DNA of 64,000 nucleotides from Flavonifractor hominis (GTDB lineage Bacteria > Bacillota > Clostridia > Oscillospirales > Oscillospiraceae). Of the stretch, positions 56,111-64,000 are shown in pieces. The notes under the pieces are model-generated. The model saw only the letters and a list, made by a program, of their open reading frames with translations, searched no databases and was not told where the DNA came from. The stretch is taken from NCBI RefSeq assembly GCF_040095835.1, contig NZ_JBBMFT010000010.1:1-64000 (forward strand), given 5' to 3'. Position 1 is the first letter of the stretch. Every line of letters starts with the position of its first letter. Both the position numbers and the translations under genes were made by a program.

Positions 56111-57241
56111 TTATACGCGGATGAGCTCGTAAGAGCGGGTGCCCAGGCCGATCTTCTCGGCGTGCTCCAGGCAGGTCTGCCACTCCGACTCGGGGTGAGC
56201 ATTGGTGAAGTGGTCGTGGTGATCGCAGAAGTCCGGCTTGGCCATGTTGTCCCCCAGCAGGCTCTGGGGCAGGGGCTGGGCCGCCATGCAGGCGTCCACA
56301 CAGGCCTGGTCCAGCGCCAGGGGATCGAAGGAGGCGAACATGCCGATATCCGGCAGGATGGGCGCGTCGTTTTCGCCGTGGCAGTCGCAGTTGGGGGAGA
56401 CGTCCACCACCAGGGAGATATGGAAGCTGGGCCGGCCGTCCACCACCGCCTTGGTATACTCCGCCATGCGGCAGTTGAGCAGGGCGTTGGCTGCGTAGTC
56501 CTTGAACTGGATGGCGTCAAAGTTGCAGGCGCCCAGGCAGCGGCCGCAGCCCACACAGTGCTCGGTATCCACATGCATCTTGCGGGTAGTCTCGTCAAAG
56601 ACCAGGCCGCCGTTGGCGCACTCCTTCTGGCACTTGCGGCAGCCGCGGCAGGCCTGCTCATCAATGCGGGGCTGACCGCCGCTGTGCTGCTCGGTCTTGC
56701 CCGCCCGGGAACCGCAGCCCATACCGATGTTCTTGATGGCCCCGCCGAAGCCGGTCATCTCGTGGCCCTTGAAGTGGGTCAGGCTGATGAATACGTCGGC
56801 ATCCATCACCGCCCGGCCGATCTTGGCCTCCTTGACGTATTCGCCGCCCACCACGGGCACGGATACATCATCGGTGCCCTTCAGCCCGTCGCCGATGAGG
56901 ATGGGGCAGCCCACCGTCAGGGCGGTAAAGCCATTCTGCCAGGCGCACTCCAGATGCTCCAGCGCGTTCTTCCGGCTGCCGGGGTACATGGTGTTGCAGT
57001 CGGTCAGGAAGGGCTTGCCCCCCAGCTCCTTTACCACATCTGCCACCGCACGGGCGTAGTTGGGACGCAGGAAGCTGATGTTGCCCAGCTCACCAAAGTG
57101 CATCTTGATGGCCACAAATTTTCCGTCCATATCGATCTGATCGATCCCGGCTTTCCGCAGCAGCTTCTTGAGCTTAGTGGGCAGGCCGTCCCCAAAGGCC
57201 GGCGTGCGGAAATCCGTAAAGTAAACTTTTGCTTGCTGCAT
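56111..57241 (-). CDS. DUF362 family protein with two [4Fe-4S] clusters
   Basis: A 376-residue protein. An N-terminal DUF362 domain ('GKFVAIKMHFGELGNISFLR', 'GGKPFLTDCNTMYPGSRKNA', 'LTHFKGHEMTGFGGAIKNIG') encloses a ferredoxin insert with 'CRGCRKCQKECANG' and 'CVGCGRCLGACNFD', then a C-terminal DUF362 part with 'DVSPNCDCHGENDAP'. These proteins are common in anaerobes and presumed to be electron carriers or iron-sulfur oxidoreductases; no reaction is proven. GAGGAGAAAACG precedes the ATG. Confidence 0.88.
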   Translation of the reverse strand: MQQAKVYFTDFRTPAFGDGLPTKLKKLLRKAGIDQIDMDGKFVAIKMHFGELGNISFLRPNYARAVADVVKELGGKPFLTDCNTMYPGSRKNALEHLECAWQNGFTALTVGCPILIGDGLKGTDDVSVPVVGGEYVKEAKIGRAVMDADVFISLTHFKGHEMTGFGGAIKNIGMGCGSRAGKTEQHSGGQPRIDEQACRGCRKCQKECANGGLVFDETTRKMHVDTEHCVGCGRCLGACNFDAIQFKDYAANALLNCRMAEYTKAVVDGRPSFHISLVVDVSPNCDCHGENDAPILPDIGMFASFDPLALDQACVDACMAAQPLPQSLLGDNMAKPDFCDHHDHFTNAHPESEWQTCLEHAEKIGLGTRSYELIRV

Positions 57242-57333
57242 ATCGTTTTCTCCTCATGAAAAAGTTAAGTCCATTATACTTCCTGGGGTACACTCCAAGT
57301 CAAGTCTTTTTCGCAAATCCACAGGAAAAAGAG

Positions 57334-57361
57334 GCCCCGATGCAGTTTCCTGCATCGGGGC
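57334..57361. terminator. Bidirectional terminator
   Basis: Arms GCCCCGATGCAG and CTGCATCGGGGC, loop TTTC, flanked by A and T runs; it ends the SLH-hydrolase gene on the minus strand. Confidence 0.85.
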
Positions 57362-57389
57362 TTTCTTTTTTCCTTCTACCACGTCCGGT

Positions 57390-60300
57390 TTAGGGGGCCG
57401 GGGTCAGAATGGACTCCAGTTCGGCCGCCTTGGCGTCACGGTACTGCTCCATATAGCCCTTGTCGGTAGCACGGATGAGACCGGCCTCCACCAGCTTCTC
57501 CAGGGCCGCGTTGAACTTGGCAATGTAGTCGGCCTTGTCGGTGTAGGCCGCCTTCAGCTCCTCGGCGGTGTAGGGCACCATGGTGCCGGTGGTGGAGAAG
57601 GCGCTGCCCAGAGGCTTCTCATAGTAGTGCGCCACAGGGGCGTCCAGCTGCGGGGAACGCAGCCCGCCGCTCACCGTACCGTCCTCTTCCTTGGTGAGGT
57701 AGGGATTCTCCAGCGCCGTGGGGGCGGTGCCCTCCTGGGCCCAGGCATCCAGCTGCAGCAGCAGCGCCTGCACGAACATGTTGGAGTTGTAGTCGCTCAC
57801 CACCTGGCCCTGGTCAAAGGTCGGGAACAGGTTCCGGGCGGGATAGCCCATGGCGGTGAGAATATCGTTGTAGGGGAACACCGGGGCCGCGGGGTCGGAG
57901 TGGGGCGCACCCGCGATCTCATACAGAGCGAACAGGCTGTCCTCGTCCACATTGCTGCCCTCCGGCCGGAAGGAGGCGTTGTAGTCCATCTGAGAGGTCA
58001 CATACATCACCGGCACACCCAGGTTCTTGCCGATGTAGTAGCCGTCCTCCGTGTTGGCCGCAATGGCCGTGGTGTCCGACTGGTTGATCTTGTTGGCCGG
58101 ATAGGTGCCCACCACGTTCATGAAGCCGTCAAAGGGCAGGGCCTTGCCATTGTCCTTGAGGAAGTCCATGAACCGGAAGTACTCGTTCATTACAAAGCCG
58201 CTCTGGCTCTGACCGTAGAGGTACACGCCCTCCACGCTCTTGCCCGCGCCGAACATGTCCGCCGTGTTGGCCTGGATGGCATAGCCCGTCTGGCTCAGAA
58301 TGTCCCACACCAGACCGATGTCGGTGTAGGGCAGCTCGCCCGCCGTCACCCAGAAGTTCTCATAGGCCTGCTCGGCCGTCTGGCCATTGGCCTTGTCGAT
58401 CTTGTAGGAGGAGAACAGCCAGGTGTTGGGGCTGGCCCAGCTCAGCTCATCATACCGGTCGCTGAACCGCTGCAGCGCCGCCACGCACACCGGCTTGGAG
58501 GTGATGCCCACATAGGCCGCGCCCTCCTCCATGATCATCCCGTAGGCACGCCGCCACAGGGACTCATTGTCATACTTGTCGCTGGCATTGAGAATATCCA
58601 CATACACCTTGCCGTTGAACTTCTCCGGGTCCGCAGGCGCACGCACCAGGATCCGGTTGGTGTAGGGCAGGCCGTCCTCCCGCACCATCAGGCGGTTGTC
58701 CGGAGCGATGTCGTAGAGGTTGGCCGTACCGGAGACGAAATACTCCTTCTCCGTGTACTTCTCGGAGTAAGTCGGCTCAGCGCCGCTCTTGTTCACGTAC
58801 TGGATGGTGCCGTCGTCATTGAGCTGCAGTGCGGGAACCCACACGGGGGCCTTTTCGTCCCAGCTCTCGTCCTTCTGGCCCACGCTCATGGCGGTGGAGT
58901 TGAAGATCTCCTCACCGGAGGCATCCTGCAGCTCCACGGTGGGTACTGTGGTCTGGCCGGCGAGGATCTCCCCGTCCTTCTGACCAAACGCCGAGGTCTC
59001 CTTGCTCCAGGCGATCAGCTTATCATAGTCGCTCTGGGTGATGTACCGCTCCGCCAGGGCCTTGTCCGCGCTGGCCTTGAACTCCGACAGGTAGTCGGCG
59101 TACTTCTCCGCCTGGCTGGAACCCTCATACCGCTCGTCCAGCTGCGCCTGGGTGAAGTGGATCATGCTGCCCTCGGTGGAGTAGGAACTGTCGTTGATGC
59201 ACCCATAATAGGTGGCCAGAGGCGCGTCGATCTTCGGGCTGCGCAGGCCGCCCAGCGCGTTGCCGTAGGCGTCCCGGGCAATGGCCTTGCCGGTCTCATC
59301 CGCCTGGAGCAGCTGGCCGGCGGGGGCCGCCACACCGTTGCGGGCCCACTCGTCCAGGTTCACCAGCGCACCCGTGATGAACTCGTTGAGGTGCAGATCG
59401 CCCTCCACGTGATCCCCCTCGTACTTCTTGATGTCGCGGGAGGTACCATCCGCCTTTGCCTTGGCGATCTCAAAGTTGTTGGGCAGGATCTCCGACGTGG
59501 GGTCGGCATGGGGCGCGCCCGCCACCTCGTACAGCCGGAACTTGCTGGTGCTGGTGTCCGAGTCCGCCTTCGTCGCATAGTAGCCCATGGACAGGCGCAT
59601 CTTGGCCTCGCCCTCGCCCATTACCACCAGGTAGGGCTCCTCCGTGTCCGGCCAGCCTGTGTTGGTGATGGACACCCCGGTGGACAGGGTGGTCGGCGTG
59701 GCGCCTACCGCATTGAAGTAGCCGTCAAAGATGTCCTTGCCGTCCAGAATGTTGTTGATGTAGGGATAGAACACGCTCAGGTAGGTCTGCAGGTAGAAGC
59801 CGGACTGGCTCTGACCCACCAGATACGTGCGGCCGTTGGCTTTCGCCTTCGCGCCCAGATCCGCACCCAGCAGATCCTCCGGCCGCTCCTTCAGCACCGT
59901 ACCCAGCTGGGAGAGCATATCCCAGAACAGGCCGTTCTCCGCCGAAGCAGGGTCGTCGTTGTCCACCAGCCAGTCAATGTCGGCATAGCGCTCGGCATCG
60001 AAGTTCTTCAGCGCCTGAGCCGTGGTGGTCTTGGAGGTGATGCCGATGTAGATGTCTCCGTTCTCCATAAAGTGCTGGTAGCTCCGGCGGTAGATGTCCT
60101 CCAGGTCATATCCCGCCGAGGCATTGAGGATGTCCACATAGATGTTGCCCGAGAACTTCTCCGCATCCTTCGGATAGTGGATCAGAAGGCGGGTGGTGTA
60201 GTCCGCGCCGGAGGTCTTGATCACAGGGACGTTGACCCCGGTCTCGGCCAGGCCGTACACATTCGCGGTACCGCTCATGAAGTACTCCGCCTCGCCATAG

Positions 60301-61640
60301 CCCATCTGCTCCACCAGCTTGTCGATCTCGCCCACCGAGCAGTACATGGAGCTGAAGGGATGGCTGCCCACCTCTTCACCGTTTTTGTGGTTGGTGGTGC
60401 ACTCGGAAGGCACATTTACCAGCGAGAAGCCCTTCGCCGTGTCGACGTTCGTCATGCTGGTACGGATCTTCGCCGCATCGGGACTCAGCGTTTCAGAGGG
60501 GGTATCCGAGCCGCCGTCCTCGTTATCGCTGCCGCTGGAAGAGCTGGAAGAACCGGAACTGGTCGTCGGGTAGGCCTTACCGGCCACAGTGGCGCTCAGA
60601 CCGTCATCCAGCACGATCTTGCCGGGCTTGGTGGCAAGCTTTGCCCCTTCGGCGTGGATCTCCACCTGGTCGGCTACACACTCACCCAGCAGGGATACGT
60701 TCTTGCCGGTGATCACCACTTTGTCCACCGCGCAGTCCTTGGAGAGGGTCACCACCGCATTGTCCGCGGTAATCCGCAGCTCACCAAAGCTGCTCCCGTC
60801 GGCCTGGAAACCGCCGCCCATCACAATGGTCTGCTGCTGCACATTCACCTTCTCCAGAGCGACGTTCTGCTGAGCGCCCTGGCTGAGATACAGCCGGCCG
60901 CTCACCGTACCGCCGGACAGCGTCACGCCATTGGTGTTGATCAGAGCGTTGCCTGCAACGTCTCCGCTGGCGTCCGCCTGGATCAGTGCCGCCAGCGCCT
61001 GGTCCAAAACGGCTACCGCCTCCGCCCGGGTGGCGTTATCAGCCGGAGCAAACCGTCCGCCGTCTTTTCCTTTCATCACCCCGGCCGAGGCCACGGCGCT
61101 TACCGCATCGGCAGCCCAAGAGGACACCTGGCCCGCATCAGTAAACTGCCCCATGCCGTTTCCGCCACTGAGCTGGAACGCCCGTGCCATGACCACCGCC
61201 ATGCTCTCACGGGTGATGTAATCATTGGGATGAATGTTCTTGTTCTCATCGCCGATGGTCAGCCCCAGAGCTACCGCCCGGGCAAGATCCTCCGCATACC
61301 AGGCGTTGGGGTCTACATCGGGGAACTGGCTCAGATCAGCCCGCTGCGTTCCCCCCAGCACACGCCCCAGCATGGCAAAAAACTGTACCCTGGTCAGCGC
61401 CTCATCCGGAGCAAACCGCCCGGCGCCTACGCCGTTGACAACGTCGTAGCCATTCCAGCGCAGAATGGCATCCTTTGCCCAGTGCCCTTCCAGATCAGTA
61501 AAGGTATTCAGGCTCTGCACCTCCACCGCTGCAGCCGTACCGGGCGCGGCGATCGCGCAAGCGCCACCCGTGGACATTCCAACGGTCAGCGCCGTAGCCA
61601 GCAGCAGTGAAACTGCCCGCTGCCCTCCTCTTTTTTTCAT
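57390..61640 (-). CDS. SLH-anchored surface protein with two alpha/beta-hydrolase domains
   Basis: A 1,416-residue exported protein. Signal peptide 'MKKRGGQRAVSLLLATALTV'; three SLH repeats (about residues 46-215; 'FTDLEGHWAKDAILRWNGYD', 'FPDVDPNAWYAEDLARAVAL'); a beta-helix-like segment (about 225-360, alternating V/I strands); a Ser/Gly-rich linker; then two tandem alpha/beta-hydrolase domains of the Abhydrolase_10 type (about 425-880 and 960-1400). Each has the nucleophile elbow GQSQSG (Ser611 and Ser1145) and a late catalytic-His block 'AGAPHADP' / 'AGAPHSDP'. Anchored outside the cell, it probably hydrolyses esters or amides of dietary or host compounds. ATG 61640 has GGAAGGG upstream; in-frame Met codons further up are less likely. 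Confidence 0.86.
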   Translation of the reverse strand: MKKRGGQRAVSLLLATALTVGMSTGGACAIAAPGTAAAVEVQSLNTFTDLEGHWAKDAILRWNGYDVVNGVGAGRFAPDEALTRVQFFAMLGRVLGGTQRADLSQFPDVDPNAWYAEDLARAVALGLTIGDENKNIHPNDYITRESMAVVMARAFQLSGGNGMGQFTDAGQVSSWAADAVSAVASAGVMKGKDGGRFAPADNATRAEAVAVLDQALAALIQADASGDVAGNALINTNGVTLSGGTVSGRLYLSQGAQQNVALEKVNVQQQTIVMGGGFQADGSSFGELRITADNAVVTLSKDCAVDKVVITGKNVSLLGECVADQVEIHAEGAKLATKPGKIVLDDGLSATVAGKAYPTTSSGSSSSSSGSDNEDGGSDTPSETLSPDAAKIRTSMTNVDTAKGFSLVNVPSECTTNHKNGEEVGSHPFSSMYCSVGEIDKLVEQMGYGEAEYFMSGTANVYGLAETGVNVPVIKTSGADYTTRLLIHYPKDAEKFSGNIYVDILNASAGYDLEDIYRRSYQHFMENGDIYIGITSKTTTAQALKNFDAERYADIDWLVDNDDPASAENGLFWDMLSQLGTVLKERPEDLLGADLGAKAKANGRTYLVGQSQSGFYLQTYLSVFYPYINNILDGKDIFDGYFNAVGATPTTLSTGVSITNTGWPDTEEPYLVVMGEGEAKMRLSMGYYATKADSDTSTSKFRLYEVAGAPHADPTSEILPNNFEIAKAKADGTSRDIKKYEGDHVEGDLHLNEFITGALVNLDEWARNGVAAPAGQLLQADETGKAIARDAYGNALGGLRSPKIDAPLATYYGCINDSSYSTEGSMIHFTQAQLDERYEGSSQAEKYADYLSEFKASADKALAERYITQSDYDKLIAWSKETSAFGQKDGEILAGQTTVPTVELQDASGEEIFNSTAMSVGQKDESWDEKAPVWVPALQLNDDGTIQYVNKSGAEPTYSEKYTEKEYFVSGTANLYDIAPDNRLMVREDGLPYTNRILVRAPADPEKFNGKVYVDILNASDKYDNESLWRRAYGMIMEEGAAYVGITSKPVCVAALQRFSDRYDELSWASPNTWLFSSYKIDKANGQTAEQAYENFWVTAGELPYTDIGLVWDILSQTGYAIQANTADMFGAGKSVEGVYLYGQSQSGFVMNEYFRFMDFLKDNGKALPFDGFMNVVGTYPANKINQSDTTAIAANTEDGYYIGKNLGVPVMYVTSQMDYNASFRPEGSNVDEDSLFALYEIAGAPHSDPAAPVFPYNDILTAMGYPARNLFPTFDQGQVVSDYNSNMFVQALLLQLDAWAQEGTAPTALENPYLTKEEDGTVSGGLRSPQLDAPVAHYYEKPLGSAFSTTGTMVPYTAEELKAAYTDKADYIAKFNAALEKLVEAGLIRATDKGYMEQYRDAKAAELESILTPAP

Positions 61641-61805
61641 GGTTTCCCTTCCTTTCTTTTGATTACTATTTGACATCTTTTTTCGCCGTTTACGCCATCC
61701 CTCCCTTTTTTTCTCCAGCAAAACTTGCCCTTTTTCGCAAAGTGTCATCATTTTTTCGTCAAAATGTTCATTTTACTTCAGGCATTTTTTGCTTTCTTTG
61801 TTAAC

Positions 61806-61834
61806 ATATTAGCACGTTATATTCACTCGTTCAA
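61806..61834 (-). promoter_or_regulatory. Promoter of the SLH-hydrolase gene
   Basis: TTGAAC (61834-61829), a 17-nt spacer and TAATAT (61811-61806) on the minus strand, giving a leader of about 160 nt. The rest of 61641-61930 is AT-rich without another gene. Confidence 0.5.
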
Positions 61835-61930
61835 TCCCTTTTCTTAATATTTTTTAAGTTTTTTTATTATTTACCTCAAAAATATCGTATTTTTCGCAAT
61901 ATTATTACTATATGTATAATCAAAGTAAAA

Positions 61931-61957
61931 AAAGGACACACCCAAGGTGTGTCCTTT
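61931..61957 (-). terminator. Terminator of the ECF transporter operon
   Basis: Arms AAAGGACACACC and GGTGTGTCCTTT, loop CAA, with A/T runs, 5 nt from the ecfT stop. Confidence 0.88.
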
Positions 61958-61961
61958 TTTC

Positions 61962-62666
61962 TCAGCGAAACAAGAGGTAAAGCGCCAAAAACAGGCCGCT
62001 GGTCACGATGGGAAACGCGATGTCCACCGCACGCAGGCACATAGGGTCGTACCGGGTACGGTCCCTGCCGCCGTCAAAGCCCTTGGACTCCATGGCGATG
62101 GCCAGCTCCTCCGACCAGCGCACCGACTTGACCAGCAGCGGCTTGAGCAGCGCCGGAGCCACCGGAAAGACCCGGATCCCACGGGCGGCAAAGGCTGCGC
62201 GGGTCCTGCGGTATTCCCGAATCATCTGGGGCACCATACCCCAGGCTGCCAGCAGACCGTAGGCGAACACCGGCGGCAGGCGCAGCTGCTGCTGCAGGGA
62301 GCGGATCAGCTTGATGCGGTCGGTGGTCAGCACGAACAGCAGCCCCAGCCCCGCAAAGGCCAGCACCCGGCTGCCGAAAATCAGGCCGTTCCACACCGCC
62401 CCGTCCCCCAGCTGCTGGGCGGCGGTATTGATGGGCAGGCCGCTGTCCGCGTGGAAGTGGTAGCCGGTGGAATACATCCCCAGGGCGGTCAGCAGCACCG
62501 GCACCATGGCCCCGGCCAACAGCTTCCCGTTGACCCGTGAGACCAGCATCACCGCCAGGCAGACTGCAAAGACTACCAGATTGACCAGCGGATGGTGCAG
62601 GGCAGCCAGCAGCAGCGTGGGGATCAGCAATCCGATCAGCTTACAGGAGGGGTTGAGCGACTTCAT
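61962..62666 (-). CDS. ECF transporter transmembrane component (EcfT/CbiQ family)
   Basis: A 234-residue membrane protein with four to five hydrophobic segments and the CbiQ/EcfT coupling motifs: 'AWGMVPQMIREYRRTRAAFA' carries the first Ala-Arg-Ala-type coupling helix and 'AMESKGFDGGRDRTRY' the second (ArG-like). It couples the ATPase to a vitamin-binding S component. It overlaps the ATPase gene by 26 nt (ATG 62666 with GGGAGG upstream). The S component is not visible and may lie beyond the window edge. Confidence 0.88.
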   Translation of the reverse strand: MKSLNPSCKLIGLLIPTLLLAALHHPLVNLVVFAVCLAVMLVSRVNGKLLAGAMVPVLLTALGMYSTGYHFHADSGLPINTAAQQLGDGAVWNGLIFGSRVLAFAGLGLLFVLTTDRIKLIRSLQQQLRLPPVFAYGLLAAWGMVPQMIREYRRTRAAFAARGIRVFPVAPALLKPLLVKSVRWSEELAIAMESKGFDGGRDRTRYDPMCLRAVDIAFPIVTSGLFLALYLLFR

Positions 62667-64000
62667 GCAGCGTACCTCCCTTCAGCTCGTAAATCACGTC
62701 GGCATAATCCCGGGCCAGCGCCCGGTCGTGGGTGGACAGGATCAGGGTAAGGCCCCGCTCCGTTACCTCCCGCTGCAGCGCCTGCATGATGGCCACGGTC
62801 CGCCCGCGATCCTGGGCATAAGTGGGTTCGTCACACACCAGCACCCGGCAGTCGTAGGCCAGCAGGGCCGCCACACCCAGGCGCCGCTGCTGGCCCTGGC
62901 TGAGCATATAGGGAGAGAGCCTGCGGTAGCGCCAGAGCTGGATGTCCCGCAGGACCTGCTCGGCCCCCGCCATGGGATCGGTCCCGCCGCCCTTTTTCCG
63001 CAGGCTGACCGCCACCTCGTCCAGCACCGTGTCGGCCACGAACTGATCCTGGGGGCTCTGGGTGACAAAACCCATCCGCCCCAGCAGCGCCCGGCGGTGG
63101 CCCGCCAGCTCCGTTTCTTCCAGCCGGGCCGAACCCCGGTAGCGGTACAGACCGCTCAGCGCCCCAAAGAGGGTACTCTTCCCGCTTCCGCTCTGGCCCA
63201 GAATGGCGTGGATGCGCCCCCGGTAAAATCGGGCGTTGATCCCGGAGAGGATCGGCTGCCCCTCCAAGGTCACCCCCAGCTCCCGCAGTTCCAGCACCGG
63301 CTCCTCCGGCCCAGTCTTGGCCGGGCGGGTGGTCTGATAGGGATAACCGGGGGCGCTGATGCCCAGCTCGGCCCACTCCTCCGCCGTGCGCGCCCCGGGC
63401 GGGCAGCCTTCCGCGCCCAGCTGCCCCTTCCGGTCCATGACCCGCACCACGTCGGCAATGGACAGCCAGTGGTCCAGCCTGTGGTCGATGGCCAGCACGC
63501 CCACGCCGTATTCCCGGTGCAGCCGCGCAAACTGCCGGCACAAGTGGGCCGCTGTGGCGTCGTCAATGTTGGCAAAGGGTTCGTCCAGCAGCAGCCAGGC
63601 AGGCCGCAGCAGCACCAGGCAGGCCAGCATTACCTTTTGCTTCTCCCCTCCGGAGAGGGAGGCCAGGGTCCGCCGGCGCAGGTGGGGGATCTCACAGAAG
63701 GCCAGCGCCTGCTCTATCCGCCCATCCATCTCTTCCGCCGGCACCCGCAGGTTTTCCAGGCAGAAGATCAGCTCGTTTTCCACCGTATCCATGCAGAACT
63801 GCAGCTCGGGATTCTGGAACATCATCCCCACCAGCCGGCAGCGCTCATTGGGCCGGAGGGCAGCCGGGTCCTGGCCGTTCACCCGCACGCTGCCCTGCTG
63901 GAGAAAGCCGGCATTCTGCGGATAGATTCCCGCTGCCAGGTAGAGCAGCGTGCTCTTCCCGCACCCCGAGGGCCCGGTGAGTACCGTGATCTGGCTGGAG
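62641..64000 (-). CDS. ECF transporter tandem ATP-binding protein, 5' end outside window
   Basis: At least 452 residues with two ABC domains in one chain, as in YkoD-type ECF ATPases. Domain 1: Walker A 'VLTGPSGCGKSTLLYLAAGI' (lying beyond any internal Met, so the true start is outside the window), Q-loop 'MMFQNPELQFCM', signature 'LSGGEKQKVMLACLVLLRPA', Walker B 'WLLLDEPFANIDDA'. Domain 2: Walker A 'ILGQSGSGKSTLFGALSGLY', 'GFVTQSPQDQFVADTVLDEV', signature 'LSQGQQRRLGVAALLAYDCR', Walker B-like 'VLVCDEPTYAQD'. With the overlapping EcfT gene it powers uptake of a vitamin or similar micronutrient that cannot be identified here. Confidence 0.92.
   Translation of the reverse strand, partial: SSQITVLTGPSGCGKSTLLYLAAGIYPQNAGFLQQGSVRVNGQDPAALRPNERCRLVGMMFQNPELQFCMDTVENELIFCLENLRVPAEEMDGRIEQALAFCEIPHLRRRTLASLSGGEKQKVMLACLVLLRPAWLLLDEPFANIDDATAAHLCRQFARLHREYGVGVLAIDHRLDHWLSIADVVRVMDRKGQLGAEGCPPGARTAEEWAELGISAPGYPYQTTRPAKTGPEEPVLELRELGVTLEGQPILSGINARFYRGRIHAILGQSGSGKSTLFGALSGLYRYRGSARLEETELAGHRRALLGRMGFVTQSPQDQFVADTVLDEVAVSLRKKGGGTDPMAGAEQVLRDIQLWRYRRLSPYMLSQGQQRRLGVAALLAYDCRVLVCDEPTYAQDRGRTVAIMQALQREVTERGLTLILSTHDRALARDYADVIYELKGGTLHEVAQPLL

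Noticed and set aside
57627..61610. A 1,327-codon antisense frame opposite the SLH-hydrolase gene
   Set aside because: Same codon-bias artefact; His/Arg/Gly/Val/Leu-rich without motifs, while the other strand has clear SLH and hydrolase domains.
1..64000. CRISPR arrays, complete insertion sequences, prophage structural genes
   Set aside because: I found no regularly spaced repeats, no intact transposase and no phage structural genes; the only mobile-element trace is the recombinase/HsdR scar at 9657-10160.

Overview
The window looks like chromosome from a Gram-positive gut anaerobe of the class Clostridia, most likely an Oscillospiraceae relative of the Flavonifractor/Lawsonibacter/Intestinimonas type. 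This is inference. It rests on GC-rich codons in housekeeping genes, a large Bacillota-type SRP RNA next to dnaX, two giant SLH-anchored surface proteins, a low-redox gene repertoire (flavodoxin-ferredoxins, DUF362 ferredoxin, cobalamin-dependent MetH with a separate activation protein) and spermidine synthesis through carboxyspermidine. I see no CRISPR array, intact prophage or complete insertion sequence.

Layout. 1-9,650 is mainly housekeeping: the start of an exported GH3-type hydrolase, the polyphosphate pair ppx-ppk1, an orphan BMP-family lipoprotein, deoC, a DUF1275 membrane protein, ebfC-dnaX, the SRP RNA and tRNA-Ala(CGC). 9,657-11,612 is an insertion/deletion scar: a broken serine recombinase fused to a fragment of a type I restriction HsdR subunit, then three uncharacterised genes. 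11,697-29,181 is accessory DNA dense in one-component regulators. It holds a BcrAB-like ABC exporter, two P1B metal ATPases (one with a detached HMA metallochaperone, one divergent from a TetR), a radical SAM gene and flavin reductase divergent from an HxlR regulator, an Rrf2-controlled locus with a patatin-like lipase, an acetyltransferase and two tandem class-M-like sirtuins, then ArsR, AraC, DUF1349, another Rrf2 and an EFR1 flavodoxin-ferredoxin.

29,394-32,394 carries a GNAT acetyltransferase, tag and a two-ended HTH regulator. 32,891-42,145 is one 3,084-residue exported SLH protein. 42,260-49,857 contains a YcxB-like membrane protein and a five-gene polyamine operon (arginine decarboxylase, spermidine synthase, agmatinase, carboxyspermidine dehydrogenase and decarboxylase), preceded by a roughly 370-nt leader that ends in an intrinsic terminator, followed on the other strand by a nicotinamidase-like hydrolase. 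49,914-57,241 has a diguanylate cyclase, an XRE membrane regulator, a metF/activation/metH operon and a DUF362 ferredoxin. 57,390-61,640 is a 1,416-residue SLH protein with two tandem alpha/beta-hydrolase domains. The window ends in an ECF transporter (EcfT plus a tandem ATPase cut by the window edge).

The most interesting leads are: the leader of the polyamine operon, where a 10-bp antiterminator can be drawn against the terminator stem; the tandem sirtuins, which differ at the catalytic position and sit behind duplicated 21-bp operators shared with a divergent Rrf2 gene; one direct-repeat operator (CTTAAG, 10-bp period) found in front of two unrelated membrane operons 29 kb apart; and the SLH/double-hydrolase surface protein.
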